Source of the DNA: Burkholderiales bacterium PBB2 | GTDB lineage: Bacteria; Pseudomonadota; Gammaproteobacteria; Burkholderiales; Burkholderiaceae_C | Direction of reading: 5' to 3' | Assembly: GCA_002255955.1 (NCBI GenBank) | Contig: NKIM01000019.1 | Span: 48,412-112,411 of the forward strand | DNA length: 64,000 nucleotides | In this document: in pieces, positions 25,743-34,543 of the stretch | Layout: each line of letters begins with the position of its first letter | Position numbering within the stretch: position 1 is the first letter of the stretch | Notes under the pieces: model-generated | Told to the model about the DNA's origin: nothing | The model's input: only the letters and a program-made list of their open reading frames with translations | The model's database searches: none | Made by a program: the position numbers and the translations under genes

Positions 25743-26190
25743 AGGGGCGCTGGGCCAGCTGCGAGTTGAAGTAGCGCGGGTCCTGGCTGACTTCCTCGCC
25801 CAGCCAGTCGGGGTGCTCAAAGGCCTGGTCGGCGTCGCTGAGTTCGATCTCGGCCACCACCAGGCCGGCGTTGTCGCCGAGGAACTCGTCCACTTCCCAG
25901 AGCATGCCGGCATGGCGGATCTCGCGGCGGATCTTCTCGACCCGCGGGCCTTCGCACAGCGCCAGTAGCTCGCGTGCGTCCGCCACTGGTACGGGGTACT
26001 CAAACTCGGCCCGGGCCACGCCTTCGCTGCGGCCCTTGATGGTCAGCCAGGCCTGTTCGCCCTTGATGCGCACGCGCACGGTGCGCGCCGGGTCGCGGTT
26101 CAGATAGCCCTGGCTGATGAAATCACCGGGGCCGTTGGCTTTCCAGGCCTCGCCGAGGACCAGGAATTTGCGTTCGATTTCAACCGCCAT
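25729..26190 (-). CDS. CYTH domain protein
   Basis: A 153-residue CYTH protein, a tunnel-fold family that hydrolyses triphosphates such as inorganic tripolyphosphate or thiamine triphosphate. The signature ExExK is E4, E6, K8 in MAVEIERKFLV. Alternating charged strands such as RTVRVRIKGEQAWLTIKG and LVVAEIELSD line the tunnel. The length fits single-domain bacterial members like NeuTTM. It lies 13 bases downstream of pyrD on the same strand and may be co-transcribed. Confidence 0.92.
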   Translation of the reverse strand: MAVEIERKFLVLGEAWKANGPGDFISQGYLNRDPARTVRVRIKGEQAWLTIKGRSEGVARAEFEYPVPVADARELLALCEGPRVEKIRREIRHAGMLWEVDEFLGDNAGLVVAEIELSDADQAFEHPDWLGEEVSQDPRYFNSQLAQRPFKSW

Positions 26191-26203
26191 GAGACGCGGC
26201 CGA

Positions 26204-27244
26204 TCAGACTCGGGCCATGGCTGCGGCGCAGTCGCGCACCAGGGCCGGGCCTTGATAGATCAGGCCGGTGTAGATCTGCACCAGGTCGGCGCCGGCTTGC
26301 AGCTTGGCGCGGGCGTCTTCGCCGCTCATCACGCCGCCCACGCCGATGATGGGGTAGTTGCCACCCAGGGCCGAGCGCAGCAGGCGGATCACGCGGTTGC
26401 TGGCCTCGAACACCGGCCGGCCCGAGAGACCACCGGTTTCCTCGGCATGCGCCAGGCCCTTGACCGCCTCGCGTGAGATGGTGGTGTTGGTGGCGATCAC
26501 GCCGTCGATGCCGTTCTTCTGCAGGGTTTGGGCGATCACGGCGACCTGCTCCTCGTCCAGATCGGGCGCGATCTTGACGAACATGGGCACCTGGCGTTTG
26601 GCAGTCGCTTCCAGCTGCAGCTTGCGTTCTTGCAGGCGGCCGAGCAGGGCGTCCAAGGCCTCGTCGCTTTGCAGGGCGCGCAGGTTCTTGGTGTTGGGGC
26701 TGGAGATGTTGACGGTGATGTAGTCGGCGTGCGGGAATACACCGTCCAGGCCCAGCAGGTAGTCGCTGGCCGCCTCTTCGATGGGCGTGACCGCGTTCTT
26801 GCCGATGTTCAGGCCGAGCAGACCTCCTGCGGCGCGGAAGCTGTGCGCGCGCTGCACATTGGCCAGGAAACTGGCCAGGCCTTCGTTGTTGAAGCCCAGG
26901 CGGTTGATCAGGGCACCGGCCTCGGGCAGGCGGAACATGCGCGGCTTGTCATTGCCGGGCTGGCCCTTGGGCGTGACCGTGCCCACCTCAATGAAGCCGA
27001 AACCCATGGCGCCCAGGCCATCAATGCAGCGGCCGTTCTTGTCCAGGCCGGCGGCCAGGCCAATGCGGTTGGGGAACTTCAGCCCGGCCAGCTCGATCGG
27101 ATCGGCGATGCGGGGCTGCGACCACAGGCATTGCGCCGGTGTGTTCTGCAGCCGGGCGATGGCGCCCAGCGTCAGCTCATGGGCATGTTCGGGGTCCAGG
27201 CCGAACAGAAAAGGGCGGGTGAGGGCGTAGGGGATCAGAGGCAT
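26204..27244 (-). CDS. pyrD: Dihydroorotate dehydrogenase (quinone), class 2
   Basis: A 346-residue membrane-associated flavoenzyme that oxidises dihydroorotate to orotate in pyrimidine synthesis. The N-terminal helix pair [19 protein letters not shown] is the class 2 membrane-binding part. FMN-site signatures are [20 protein letters not shown] (containing the catalytic Ser region) and [12 protein letters not shown] near the end. The ATG at 27244 fits the family start; an in-frame ATG at 27262 has a nearer GGAGG but would add six residues. Upstream is a 10-bp perfect hairpin that separates it from lysR. Confidence 0.93.
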   Translation of the reverse strand: MPLIPYALTRPFLFGLDPEHAHELTLGAIARLQNTPAQCLWSQPRIADPIELAGLKFPNRIGLAAGLDKNGRCIDGLGAMGFGFIEVGTVTPKGQPGNDKPRMFRLPEAGALINRLGFNNEGLASFLANVQRAHSFRAAGGLLGLNIGKNAVTPIEEAASDYLLGLDGVFPHADYITVNISSPNTKNLRALQSDEALDALLGRLQERKLQLEATAKRQVPMFVKIAPDLDEEQVAVIAQTLQKNGIDGVIATNTTISREAVKGLAHAEETGGLSGRPVFEASNRVIRLLRSALGGNYPIIGVGGVMSGEDARAKLQAGADLVQIYTGLIYQGPALVRDCAAAMARV

Positions 27245-27279
27245 AGCCGCGAATTGTCGCATTGGCCTGACCCCGCCTC

Positions 27280-27302
27280 CTGCGCAGCTTTGAGCTGCGC
27301 AG
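27280..27302. repeat. Perfect 10-bp inverted repeat between lysR and pyrD
   Basis: CTGCGCAGCT and AGCTGCGCAG flank a 3-base loop. On the minus strand it directly follows the LysR stop codon and precedes pyrD. There is no T run, so it is not a clear terminator; it may act as an mRNA processing or stability hairpin. Confidence 0.6.
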
Positions 27303-27303
27303 C

Positions 27304-28281
27304 CTAGGTGGCTGGCTGGTGGGCTGGCTGGGGGGAGGGCTCGCGGTCCCAGGGTGGCCGCTCGCCCAACTGCTCCAGCAGGTAGTCAATCAAGGCCCGC
27401 ACTTTGATGCTGGGCTGGCGGTTGGGCAGGTAGACGGCATAGAGGGTGTCGGCCTCGGCAATGCCGCTGATCGGCCGCCATTCGGGCAGCAGCTGCACCA
27501 GCCGGCCCTCGCGCAGATCGGCGCCCACGGCATAGCTGGGCAGCACGGCGATGCCCAGGCCGGCCAGGGCAGCCACGCGCAGCGATTCGCTGCTGTTGAC
27601 GGTCAGGCCGCTCTCAAAACGCAGGGCGCCTTGCACATCGACGCTGTCCTCCTGCCCGCTGCCGGCGTGGCGAAAGCGCCAGCGCTCGGGCGCTTGCAGA
27701 TAGCCAAAGCGCAGGCAGCGGTGAGAATCCAAGTCGGCCACAGCCTCGGGCTGGCCCGCTTCGGCCAGATAGGCCGGCGAGGCACAGAGCCGGTAGTGGA
27801 TGGGTGCCAGGCGCCGCGCCACCAGGCCTGGCGAGGGCGTGCCGGTCAGGCGCAGCACCACATCAAAGCCTTCCTCGGCCAGGTCGACGTAACGGTCATT
27901 CAAACCCAGCACCACCTGCAGCTGCGGGTGCTGGCGGCAAAAGCCGGCCAGGAGTGCGGTCAGCTGCAGATTGCCGAAGGAGGTGGAGGTGCTCAGGCGC
28001 AAGAGGCCGCGTGGTTGTTCGCGCCGGTCGCGCAGCTCGGCATCCAGGGCCAGGGCATCGTCCAGCAGGCGCAGGGCGCGCTCGTACACCGCCTGGCCTT
28101 CGGGCGTGGGGCTCAGGCTGCGGGTGCTGCGATGCAGCAGGCGCGTGCCCAGCTCGGCCTCCAGCCGGCTGATCTGCTTGCTCAGCGCCGATTTGCTGCT
28201 GCCCACCAGTCGTGCGCCGGCCGAGAAGCTGCGCGTCTCGACGATGCGGACAAAGCTCTGCAAGTCTTCCAAACGCCCCAT
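27304..28281 (-). CDS. LysR-family transcriptional regulator
   Basis: A 325-residue LysR regulator. The winged-helix DNA-binding domain fills the first 65 residues ([40 protein letters not shown]), followed by a helical linker and two effector-binding lobes (from about 90). The start ATG at 28281 fits the family N-terminus and has AAAGGGG upstream; an ATG at 28317 is a possible longer start. It is divergent from the EamA exporter gene, which is its likely target together with itself, through an inverted repeat in the shared promoter region. Confidence 0.9.
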   Translation of the reverse strand: MGRLEDLQSFVRIVETRSFSAGARLVGSSKSALSKQISRLEAELGTRLLHRSTRSLSPTPEGQAVYERALRLLDDALALDAELRDRREQPRGLLRLSTSTSFGNLQLTALLAGFCRQHPQLQVVLGLNDRYVDLAEEGFDVVLRLTGTPSPGLVARRLAPIHYRLCASPAYLAEAGQPEAVADLDSHRCLRFGYLQAPERWRFRHAGSGQEDSVDVQGALRFESGLTVNSSESLRVAALAGLGIAVLPSYAVGADLREGRLVQLLPEWRPISGIAEADTLYAVYLPNRQPSIKVRALIDYLLEQLGERPPWDREPSPQPAHQPAT

Positions 28282-28343
28282 GCTCGCCCCTTTCTCGGTC
28301 GATCCTGCTTGCTTCATTGTTTCTTTTTTGGAAACCTTGAAGT

Positions 28344-28371
28344 GAATCAATCGTGGATTGTGGATTGATTC
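28344..28371. promoter_or_regulatory. Candidate LysR operator
   Basis: GAATCAATC (28344-28352) and GATTGATTC (28363-28371) form a perfect 9-bp inverted repeat with a 10-base spacer, and the spacer contains a further GGATTG copy. It sits 36 bases before the EamA start and 63 bases before the lysR start, as expected of an LTTR binding site. Confidence 0.55.
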
Positions 28372-28406
28372 GACGATTTTTACAGTGGGTGCCTTCTGTT
28401 GACTGA

Positions 28407-29456
28407 ATGAATGAACGAGGGCGGCGCCCGCGCCGAAAGCTGATGAACTCTGTTGCTCCGCATGCTGTGACGCATTCCCCCTGTCCCTCGGCTGTGGCCG
28501 AGCCGCCGCCCATCGCACCGCGCAGGCTTCAGGGGGCGACGGTGGGGCCGGACGGCCTGGCGCGGCCCGAGCTGGCCGGTCGGGCTTTGCCCTGGTTCTT
28601 CATCCTGTTCTGGAGCAGTGGCTACCCCATGGGCAAGCTGGGCCTGGCCCATGCGGCGCCGCTGAGCCTGCTCAGCCTGCGCTTTGGCCTGGCGGCCCTG
28701 CTCTTGCTGGCCATCACCGGCTTCAGCCGGGCACCCTGGCCGCGCTCGGCGCGGGCTTGGCTGCATCTGGGCCTGGTGGGGCTTTTGATCCAGGTGCTGC
28801 ATTTCGCTGGGGTCTATCAGGCCATGCGATGGGGCCTGCCCAGCGGTGTGGCGGCGCTCTTGATCGGACTCATGCCCCTGCTGACGGCTTTGGGCGGCCA
28901 TCTCTGGCTGGCCGAACGTATCCGGCCTCGCCAGGCTTGGGGCCTGGCCTTGGGTTTGGCGGGTGTAGGCCTGGTGGTGCTGGCCAAGCCTATCGCCCAG
29001 CAGGGTGCGGGGGACGGCGGCACGGCGGGGCTGGCCTACGGCATGGGTCTGCTGGGCTTGGCCGGTTTGGTCCTGGGCACGCTGTACCAGAAGCGCTTCT
29101 GCGCCGGTATGGATTTGCGCAGCGGCAGCGCGATCCAGATGACGGTGGCGGCGCTGGCGATGCTGGGCCTGGCTGGGGCGGTCGAGGGCGGCGTGCAGGT
29201 CGAGTGGCGCAGCGAGCAACTCTGGTGGGTGCTGCTGTGGCTGGCCGGGGTCAATTCGATTGGTGCCTTCAGCCTGATGTTCAGCATGGTGCGGCGCGGC
29301 TCGGCCAGCCGGGTGGCGGCGCTGTTCTTCCTGATCCCGGCCATGTCCACGCTGATGGGCTGGGCCTTGCTGGGCGAGGCCTTGCCGGCCTTGGCCTTGT
29401 TGGGCCTGGCGGTGTCGGCGGCTGCGGTCTTCTTTTCCGCGCGGACGCAGGCTTAG
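28407..29456 (+). CDS. EamA-family (DMT superfamily) transporter
   Basis: A 349-residue permease with ten predicted spans in two EamA repeats (the first from about residue 63, with WFFILFWSSGYPMGKLG; the second from about 207 with GLAYGMGLLGLAGLVLGTLYQ). Drug/metabolite transporters of this type export amino acids or other small metabolites; the substrate is unknown. The N-terminus is uncertain: the ATG at 28407 gives about 60 non-membrane residues before span one, and the ATG at 28443 would shorten this. It is divergent from the LysR regulator, which probably controls it. Confidence 0.85.
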   Translation: MNERGRRPRRKLMNSVAPHAVTHSPCPSAVAEPPPIAPRRLQGATVGPDGLARPELAGRALPWFFILFWSSGYPMGKLGLAHAAPLSLLSLRFGLAALLLLAITGFSRAPWPRSARAWLHLGLVGLLIQVLHFAGVYQAMRWGLPSGVAALLIGLMPLLTALGGHLWLAERIRPRQAWGLALGLAGVGLVVLAKPIAQQGAGDGGTAGLAYGMGLLGLAGLVLGTLYQKRFCAGMDLRSGSAIQMTVAALAMLGLAGAVEGGVQVEWRSEQLWWVLLWLAGVNSIGAFSLMFSMVRRGSASRVAALFFLIPAMSTLMGWALLGEALPALALLGLAVSAAAVFFSARTQA

Positions 29457-29500
29457 GGCCTGCACGGATAATGGCCGCAATGTTTCTTGGAGTTTGAGTC

Positions 29501-30637
29501 ATGCAGTCTCTCGACAACCCCGCGCAGGATCGCGAAATCGGCCGCCGCAGCGATGCTGGCGATGCCAGCACGCAGGACAGCACCCGCACCGACGACACCC
29601 GCATCGGCGCCGTCCGCCCCTTGATCTCGCCGGCCCTGCTGCTGGACGAGTTGCCGCCGCCGGACAGCTCGCTGCAGCTGGTCGAGCAGGCGCGCCGCGA
29701 CATCAGCGATGTGCTGCATGGCCGCGATGACCGCCTGCTGGTGGTGGTAGGCCCATGTTCCATCCATGACCACGACCAGGCCATGGACTACGCCCGCCTG
29801 CTCAAGGACCTGCGCGCCGAGCTGCAGAAGGACCTGCTGATCGTCATGCGCGTGTACTTCGAGAAGCCGCGCACCACGGTCGGCTGGAAGGGCTACATCA
29901 ACGACCCGCGCCTGGATGGCAGCTTCCACATGAACGAAGGCCTGCGCCTGGCGCGCAAGCTGCTGCTCGATGTGACGGCCTTGGGCCTGCCGGCCGGCAC
30001 GGAGTTCCTGGACCTGCTGTCGCCGCAGTACATCAGCGATCTGGTGTCCTGGGGCGCCATTGGCGCGCGCACGACCGAGAGCCAGAGTCACCGCCAGCTG
30101 GCCTCTGGCCTGTCCTGCCCGGTGGGCTTCAAGAACGGCACCGACGGTGGCATCAAGGTCGCCAGCGATGCGGTGCTGGCTGCCCGCGCCAGCCATGCCT
30201 TCATGGGCATGACCAAGATGGGCGCGGCCGCCATTTTTGAGACCCGCGGCAACGACGATTGCCACATCATCCTGCGCGGCGGCAAGGCGCCCAATTACGA
30301 CGCGGCCTCGGTGGCTGCCGCCTGCGAGGCCATGCGCAGCGCCGGCCTGCGCGAGCAGGTGATGGTGGACTTCTCTCACGCCAATTCGAGCAAGAAGTTC
30401 GAGCGCCAGATCGATGTCGGCCGCGATGTGGCGGCGCAGATCGCGGGTGGCGAGCAGCGCATCACCGGTGTGATGATCGAATCGCATCTGCAGCCGGGCC
30501 GGCAGGACCTGGCCGAGGGCCAGACCAAGCAGGATCTGCTGCCCGGCGTCTCCATCACCGACGCCTGCCTGGGCTGGTCGCAGACCGAGCCCCTGCTGCG
30601 CGAGCTGGCGGCGGCAGTGCGCGCGCGGCGCGGCTGA
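29501..30637 (+). CDS. 3-deoxy-7-phosphoheptulonate synthase, class I
   Basis: A 378-residue DAHP synthase that joins phosphoenolpyruvate and erythrose 4-phosphate, the first step of aromatic amino-acid synthesis. Active-site segments are VGPCSIHD, EKPRTTVGWKG, ARTTESQSHR, GFKNGTDG, and DFSHANSSKK. It is of the AroF/AroG/AroH type, whose members are feedback-inhibited by one aromatic amino acid each; which one cannot be read here. The first 35 residues form a polar extension. The ATG at 29501 lies 44 bases after the EamA stop, and a clear terminator follows. Confidence 0.94.
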   Translation: MQSLDNPAQDREIGRRSDAGDASTQDSTRTDDTRIGAVRPLISPALLLDELPPPDSSLQLVEQARRDISDVLHGRDDRLLVVVGPCSIHDHDQAMDYARLLKDLRAELQKDLLIVMRVYFEKPRTTVGWKGYINDPRLDGSFHMNEGLRLARKLLLDVTALGLPAGTEFLDLLSPQYISDLVSWGAIGARTTESQSHRQLASGLSCPVGFKNGTDGGIKVASDAVLAARASHAFMGMTKMGAAAIFETRGNDDCHIILRGGKAPNYDAASVAAACEAMRSAGLREQVMVDFSHANSSKKFERQIDVGRDVAAQIAGGEQRITGVMIESHLQPGRQDLAEGQTKQDLLPGVSITDACLGWSQTEPLLRELAAAVRARRG

Positions 30638-30679
30638 GCGGGCAGGCCCCCGAGCCGAAACGCATCCGAACTGGATCGA

Positions 30680-30709
30680 GGGCGACCGCTGGCGGTCGCC
30701 CTTTTTTTT
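30680..30709 (+). terminator. Rho-independent terminator of the DAHP synthase gene
   Basis: A perfect 10-bp stem (GGGCGACCGC / GCGGTCGCCC, two-base central loop) is followed by eight T residues, 42 bases after the stop codon. Confidence 0.92.
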
Positions 30710-30864
30710 CATGGGCCTGGGTTCGTCTCAGCTCGCTTCCTTTCGCGCCCGCCGGCCGCCGCTGGCGCTGCGTGGCTTCACTTGGTCGCAAGGCGCTGGG
30801 ACGCCAGCGCGGGGCTTTCTAGAGTTCAGTCATCGCCACTCACTGAACCCGAAAAGGTCCTGCC

Positions 30865-31377
30865 ATGAACAAAGAGACTTCCTTCCACCGCCCAGCCGCT
30901 GCGGCGCGCCGACTGATCGGCTTGGCTGCGGCCTGCCTCGTGCTCAGCGGCAGCTGCAGCCTGTCGGCCCTGGCCGCAGATGCACCGGTCACCGCGGCCT
31001 CTGCGCCGGCTGCTGCGGTCGACATGGAGCTGGAACTCAGCGGCATCGCCAGCAGCGAGGGCCAGATCCTGGTCAGCGTGTTCGCCTCGCCCGAGGATTG
31101 GCTCAAAAAGCCGGTGGCCGTGGCCAGCGCCCCGGCCAGCGCGCAAAAAGATGGGCGTTTGGTGATCAAGCTGGCGGCTCTGCCGCTCGGCCGCCTGGCT
31201 CTGAACGTGGCGCACGACCTCAACGGCAATGGCCGCCTGGACATGAATGCCATGCGCCTGCCGATCGAGCCTTTTGCTTTCTCCAACAACGCCACCAGCA
31301 TGTTCGGCCCGCCCAAGTTCGAGGCTGCGCTGTTCGAGGTGAAGGCCGGGGCACGCCTGAGCGTGTCTTTGAAGTGA
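30865..31377 (+). CDS. DUF2141 family exported protein
   Basis: A 170-residue exported protein of the DUF2141 family. A signal peptide (AARRLIGLAAACLVLSGSCSLSALA) is followed by a beta-rich domain with the family's hallmark NVAHDLNGNGRLDMN and FAFSNNATSMFGPPKFEAALF. Function is unknown; the DxNxNGxLD stretch looks like a calcium-binding loop. The ATG at 30865 has AAAGG-like purines ahead. The carotenoid oxygenase-like gene starts 26 bases downstream, so the two probably form an operon. Confidence 0.85.
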   Translation: MNKETSFHRPAAAARRLIGLAAACLVLSGSCSLSALAADAPVTAASAPAAAVDMELELSGIASSEGQILVSVFASPEDWLKKPVAVASAPASAQKDGRLVIKLAALPLGRLALNVAHDLNGNGRLDMNAMRLPIEPFAFSNNATSMFGPPKFEAALFEVKAGARLSVSLK

Positions 31378-31403
31378 GCGGTGCAGCGCAAGGAGTGGAT
31401 GCG

Positions 31404-32984
31404 ATGAGCATGACGATGATGCAAAGACGTGATTGGCTCAAGCTCGGTGCCGCCAGTGGCCTCGCTTGGACGGGGCTGCAAGAGGCCATGGCCCTGGGCC
31501 TGGGCGCGGCGGCTTTCGCCAGCGGGGCGCCGGAGCTGGCGCCGCTGCAGGGCCTGCGCGGCCAGGATCTGGATGCCCGTGATCTGCAGATCGAAGGCCG
31601 CCTGCCTGACGGGTTGCGCGGCACCTACTACCGCAACGGACCGGGCCTGATGGCCCGCGGTGAGGAGCGCTACCGCCATTGGTTCGATGGCGATGGCCTG
31701 GTGCAGGCCTGGACATTCGGTGGCAGCGCCGGACGCGGCCAGGTGGCGCACAAGGCGCGTTTTGTGCAGACGCGCAAGTTCAAGGCCGAGGCGGAAGCCG
31801 GGCGTTTTCTGCTGCCGGCTTTCGGCACGGCCATCCCGCCGCGCATGGCCATCCAGAATGCCGACAGCCTGAATGTGGCCAACACCAGCGTGCTCTTGCT
31901 GAATGGCCGGCTCCATGCGCTGTGGGAGGGCGGCAGCGCCTACGAGCTGGACCCGCAAACCCTGGCCACGCGTGGCCCTCGGGCCTGGTCGCCCGAGCTG
32001 ACCGGCATGCCGTTCTCGGCCCACCCCAAGGTGGAGCCGGACGGAACGGTCTGGAACTTCGGCACGGCCGGGGATCGCATGGTGGTCTACCAGATCTCGG
32101 CCCGGGGTCAGGTCTTGCGCAGCGAGGTCTTCGAGTCACCGGTGCCCGTGCCCATGGTCCACGACTTCGCCATGTCTCAACGCTTTCTGATCTTTCTGCT
32201 GCCCCCGATCCAGCTGGACATGGCGGCCGTGCGCGGCGGCCAGAGCATGCTGGATTCCATGCGCTGGCAGGCGCAGGACGCGACCCGGGGGCTGGTGGTC
32301 GACAAGGCTGATTTCAGCCGTCGGCGTGTCTTCGAGATACCGGCCAGCCTGGTGTTTCACTTCGGCAATGCCTGGGACGAGGGCGCGGCCGGTGCCGAGA
32401 CCTTGCACCTGGACTATGTGGAGTCTCGCCCGCTGCCTCAGGTCAATGCGGAGCTGCAGCAGGTCATGCGCGGCGAGCGGCCCGTGCCGCAGAGCTCGCA
32501 GCCGCGCTTCATGCGTTTGCAGATGGGGGCGGCGGCGCCCGGTGCGGCGGGTATGCAGCCCTCGGCGCCCGGCCGCATCAGCCTGCAGTCGCGCAGCGAA
32601 TCGGTGGAGTTTCCGGTGGTGGACCCGCGTGTGGTCGGGCAGCGCCACCGCCATGTCTACTACCCGACGGCCGTGGACCTGGGTTCACGCTGGGGTTACA
32701 ACGGTCTGATGCACCTGGATCTGGAGACCGGGCGCCGCGAGCGCTTTGCCTTTGGCCCCGAGGTGGTGTTGGAGGAGCATGTGCTGGTGCCCAAACCGGG
32801 CACGCCGCAAGGCGCGGCCGGTGAGGGCCAGGGCTGGCTGCTGGGCCTGGGTTATGACTGCCGCCGCCAGCGCAGTTTTGCCAGCGTTTTTGACGCTCAG
32901 GCGCTCAGCGCAGGCCCCTTGGCCCGGGTGTGGCTGCCGTATTGGGTCACGTACGGCTTCCACGGCAAGTTCTACGCGGCATGA
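31404..32984 (+). CDS. Carotenoid oxygenase-family protein with Tat signal
   Basis: A 526-residue member of the retinal-pigment-epithelium/carotenoid cleavage oxygenase family, a seven-bladed propeller with non-haem iron held by four histidines. These can be read as H207 (FSAHPKV), H253 (MVHDFA), H319 (LVFHFGNAW) and H520 (YGFHGKF). The start ATG at 31404 has AAGGAG eight bases upstream and gives a twin-arginine signal, MQRRDWLKLGAASG. Export by Tat would place it in the periplasm, possibly with iron already inserted. The substrate might be a carotenoid, stilbene or lignin-derived compound; sequence does not decide. Confidence 0.87.
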   Translation: MSMTMMQRRDWLKLGAASGLAWTGLQEAMALGLGAAAFASGAPELAPLQGLRGQDLDARDLQIEGRLPDGLRGTYYRNGPGLMARGEERYRHWFDGDGLVQAWTFGGSAGRGQVAHKARFVQTRKFKAEAEAGRFLLPAFGTAIPPRMAIQNADSLNVANTSVLLLNGRLHALWEGGSAYELDPQTLATRGPRAWSPELTGMPFSAHPKVEPDGTVWNFGTAGDRMVVYQISARGQVLRSEVFESPVPVPMVHDFAMSQRFLIFLLPPIQLDMAAVRGGQSMLDSMRWQAQDATRGLVVDKADFSRRRVFEIPASLVFHFGNAWDEGAAGAETLHLDYVESRPLPQVNAELQQVMRGERPVPQSSQPRFMRLQMGAAAPGAAGMQPSAPGRISLQSRSESVEFPVVDPRVVGQRHRHVYYPTAVDLGSRWGYNGLMHLDLETGRRERFAFGPEVVLEEHVLVPKPGTPQGAAGEGQGWLLGLGYDCRRQRSFASVFDAQALSAGPLARVWLPYWVTYGFHGKFYAA

Positions 32985-33107
32985 AGCGGCAACAGCGCCA
33001 TCGAACTTCTTCACGCTTGCGCCCTTGAGGAGCGGCGCCTGAGTTCAGCACGGCATGCCGAGCCCGGTAGCGCTCGGGCTCGACTTCGGGCTCGGCTTCT
33101 GCCGGCT

Positions 33108-33512
33108 TCAGCGCTGGCTGCTGCTCAGCTCGGCGACCACGGCATCGTTGGTCATGCCGCTGTGCAGATGAATGGCGCTGCGCTCACTGTGGCTGTCTTC
33201 GCACTCGAAGGCGCCACCGCTCAGGCCCACCAGGGTCAGCACGGCGATGGCCGTGATCCAGGACTGCGGGTCGCGCAGCGCACGCAGGGCGGCCGAGACA
33301 CCGAAACGTTCATCGCCGGCGTGGCCATGCACGCGCCGGTGCGCTGGTTTGCGGCCCGATTCCAGGCTGGTGCGAGCGACCCAGCTGGGCAGGGTGGAGG
33401 CCCCGCCTGCGGTTTGCACTTGAACAGGGCTGGGGGCTGCGCTCGAAGGCTTGGTGGTGTGTGCGGCGGTGAGAGTGGCAGTGCTTGCGGCGGTGGGTCG
33501 GCTCAGGTTCAT
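33108..33512 (-). CDS. Unknown single-span membrane protein behind tandem LexA boxes
   Basis: A 134-residue protein I cannot assign to a family. Residues 1-60 are Ser/Thr/Ala/Pro-rich and probably disordered; a basic stretch ([18 protein letters not shown]) precedes one hydrophobic span near 95-112 ([19 protein letters not shown]), and a 25-residue acidic/His tail follows with a single Cys. The codon pattern (strong C/G in third positions) supports a real gene. The ATG at 33512 is the first methionine downstream of two abutting LexA operators, with GGAG about ten bases upstream. SOS control suggests a damage response role, perhaps like small division inhibitors, which is inference. Confidence 0.7.
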   Translation of the reverse strand: MNLSRPTAASTATLTAAHTTKPSSAAPSPVQVQTAGGASTLPSWVARTSLESGRKPAHRRVHGHAGDERFGVSAALRALRDPQSWITAIAVLTLVGLSGGAFECEDSHSERSAIHLHSGMTNDAVVAELSSSQR

Positions 33513-33589
33513 CGTCAGGGCTCCAGGAGGCTTGCTTGGGCTTGGCTGCTGATGCGGACATCGCGTGTTCCGTCGCAGCGTTGCGGCAA

Positions 33590-33605
33590 CTGTATAAACA
33601 AACAG
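33590..33605. promoter_or_regulatory. LexA operator, copy 1
   Basis: CTGTATAAACAAACAG matches the CTGT-N8-ACAG SOS box at all eight fixed positions. It lies 78 bases upstream of the minus-strand ATG at 33512 and covers a possible minus-strand -10 (TACAGT or TATACA). Confidence 0.8.
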
Positions 33606-33621
33606 CTGTATGTGCAAACAG
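33606..33621. promoter_or_regulatory. LexA operator, copy 2
   Basis: CTGTATGTGCAAACAG again matches CTGT-N8-ACAG completely and directly abuts copy 1. It covers a possible minus-strand -35 (TTGCAC, 33612-33617), 17 bases from a TACAGT -10 in copy 1. Both boxes thus overlie the presumed promoter of the minus-strand gene. Confidence 0.8.
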
Positions 33622-33787
33622 TATTTTTCACGGAGGGGTTTGCGTTCCAAGGCGTGACCCAGGCCAGACTCTGGGGGTCGGGCGCTGCTCCCGGGCCAGG
33701 GGGCCTAGAGCGTGGTCGATAATGCGGGCCTCGCAGCGCTGCCCGGGCTGCGCTGTTTCTTCATCTTTTTTGACCTCCCGACGCACC

Positions 33788-34447
33788 ATGACCCAAGACG
33801 AACTCAAGACCCTGGTTGGCCAAGCCGCTTTGCAGTATGTGGAGCCCGGCAGCATCGTCGGCGTGGGCACCGGCTCGACGGTTGACAAGTTCATCGATGC
33901 CTTGGCCGCCAGCGGCATCCAGGTGGCGGGCGCTGTGTCCAGCTCGGTGCGTTCGACCGAACGCATGAAGGCCCTGGGCATTGCCGTGCTCGACGCGGCC
34001 GAGGTGCAGGGCCTGGGCGTCTACATCGACGGCGCCGATGAGATCGACCATGGCGGCCACATGATCAAGGGCGGTGGCGCGGCGCTGACGCGCGAGAAGA
34101 TCGTCGCCGATCTGGCGCAGAAGTTCGTCTGCATCGCCGACGAATCCAAGCTGGTCCAGACCCTGGGCAAGTTCCCGCTGCCGGTCGAGGTCATCCCCAT
34201 GGCTGCCGCCCAGCTGGCGCGCCGCTTTGCGGCCCTGGGTGGCGTGGCGACGCTGCGCGCCGGTGTGGTCACCGACAACGGCTGCCACATCCTCGACGTC
34301 ACCGGCCTGAAGATCAGCGACCCGGTCGCCTTTGAGGCCGATGTGAACCAGTGGCCCGGTGTGGTCACCATGGGTGTGTTTGCCCGCAACCGCGCCCAGG
34401 TCTGCCTGCTGGGCACCTCGGAAGGCGTGAAGACCTTGAGCTTCTGA
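33788..34447 (+). CDS. rpiA: Ribose-5-phosphate isomerase A
   Basis: A 219-residue RpiA that interconverts ribose 5-phosphate and ribulose 5-phosphate in the pentose phosphate pathway. Phosphate loop [15 protein letters not shown], the catalytic-site segments [13 protein letters not shown] and [14 protein letters not shown], and the C-terminal half with [13 protein letters not shown] fit the family. The ATG at 33788 matches the family length; the open frame upstream to 33485 runs antisense to the SOS-box gene. A bidirectional terminator follows. Confidence 0.96.
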   Translation: MTQDELKTLVGQAALQYVEPGSIVGVGTGSTVDKFIDALAASGIQVAGAVSSSVRSTERMKALGIAVLDAAEVQGLGVYIDGADEIDHGGHMIKGGGAALTREKIVADLAQKFVCIADESKLVQTLGKFPLPVEVIPMAAAQLARRFAALGGVATLRAGVVTDNGCHILDVTGLKISDPVAFEADVNQWPGVVTMGVFARNRAQVCLLGTSEGVKTLSF

Positions 34448-34471
34448 TTCGCCGATTCGGGCTCGCACAAG

Positions 34472-34503
34472 AAAAAAGCCGGCGCATCGCGACCGGCTTT
34501 TTT
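34472..34503. terminator. Bidirectional terminator between rpiA and the chemoreceptor gene
   Basis: An 11-bp stem (AAAAAAGCCGG / CCGGCTTTTTT) with a 10-base loop gives a T run on both strands, and the two flanking genes converge on it. Confidence 0.9.
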
Positions 34504-34543
34504 GTGCCTGGGCCTCGCTCAGGCCCAGATCCCTGAGTCTGTC

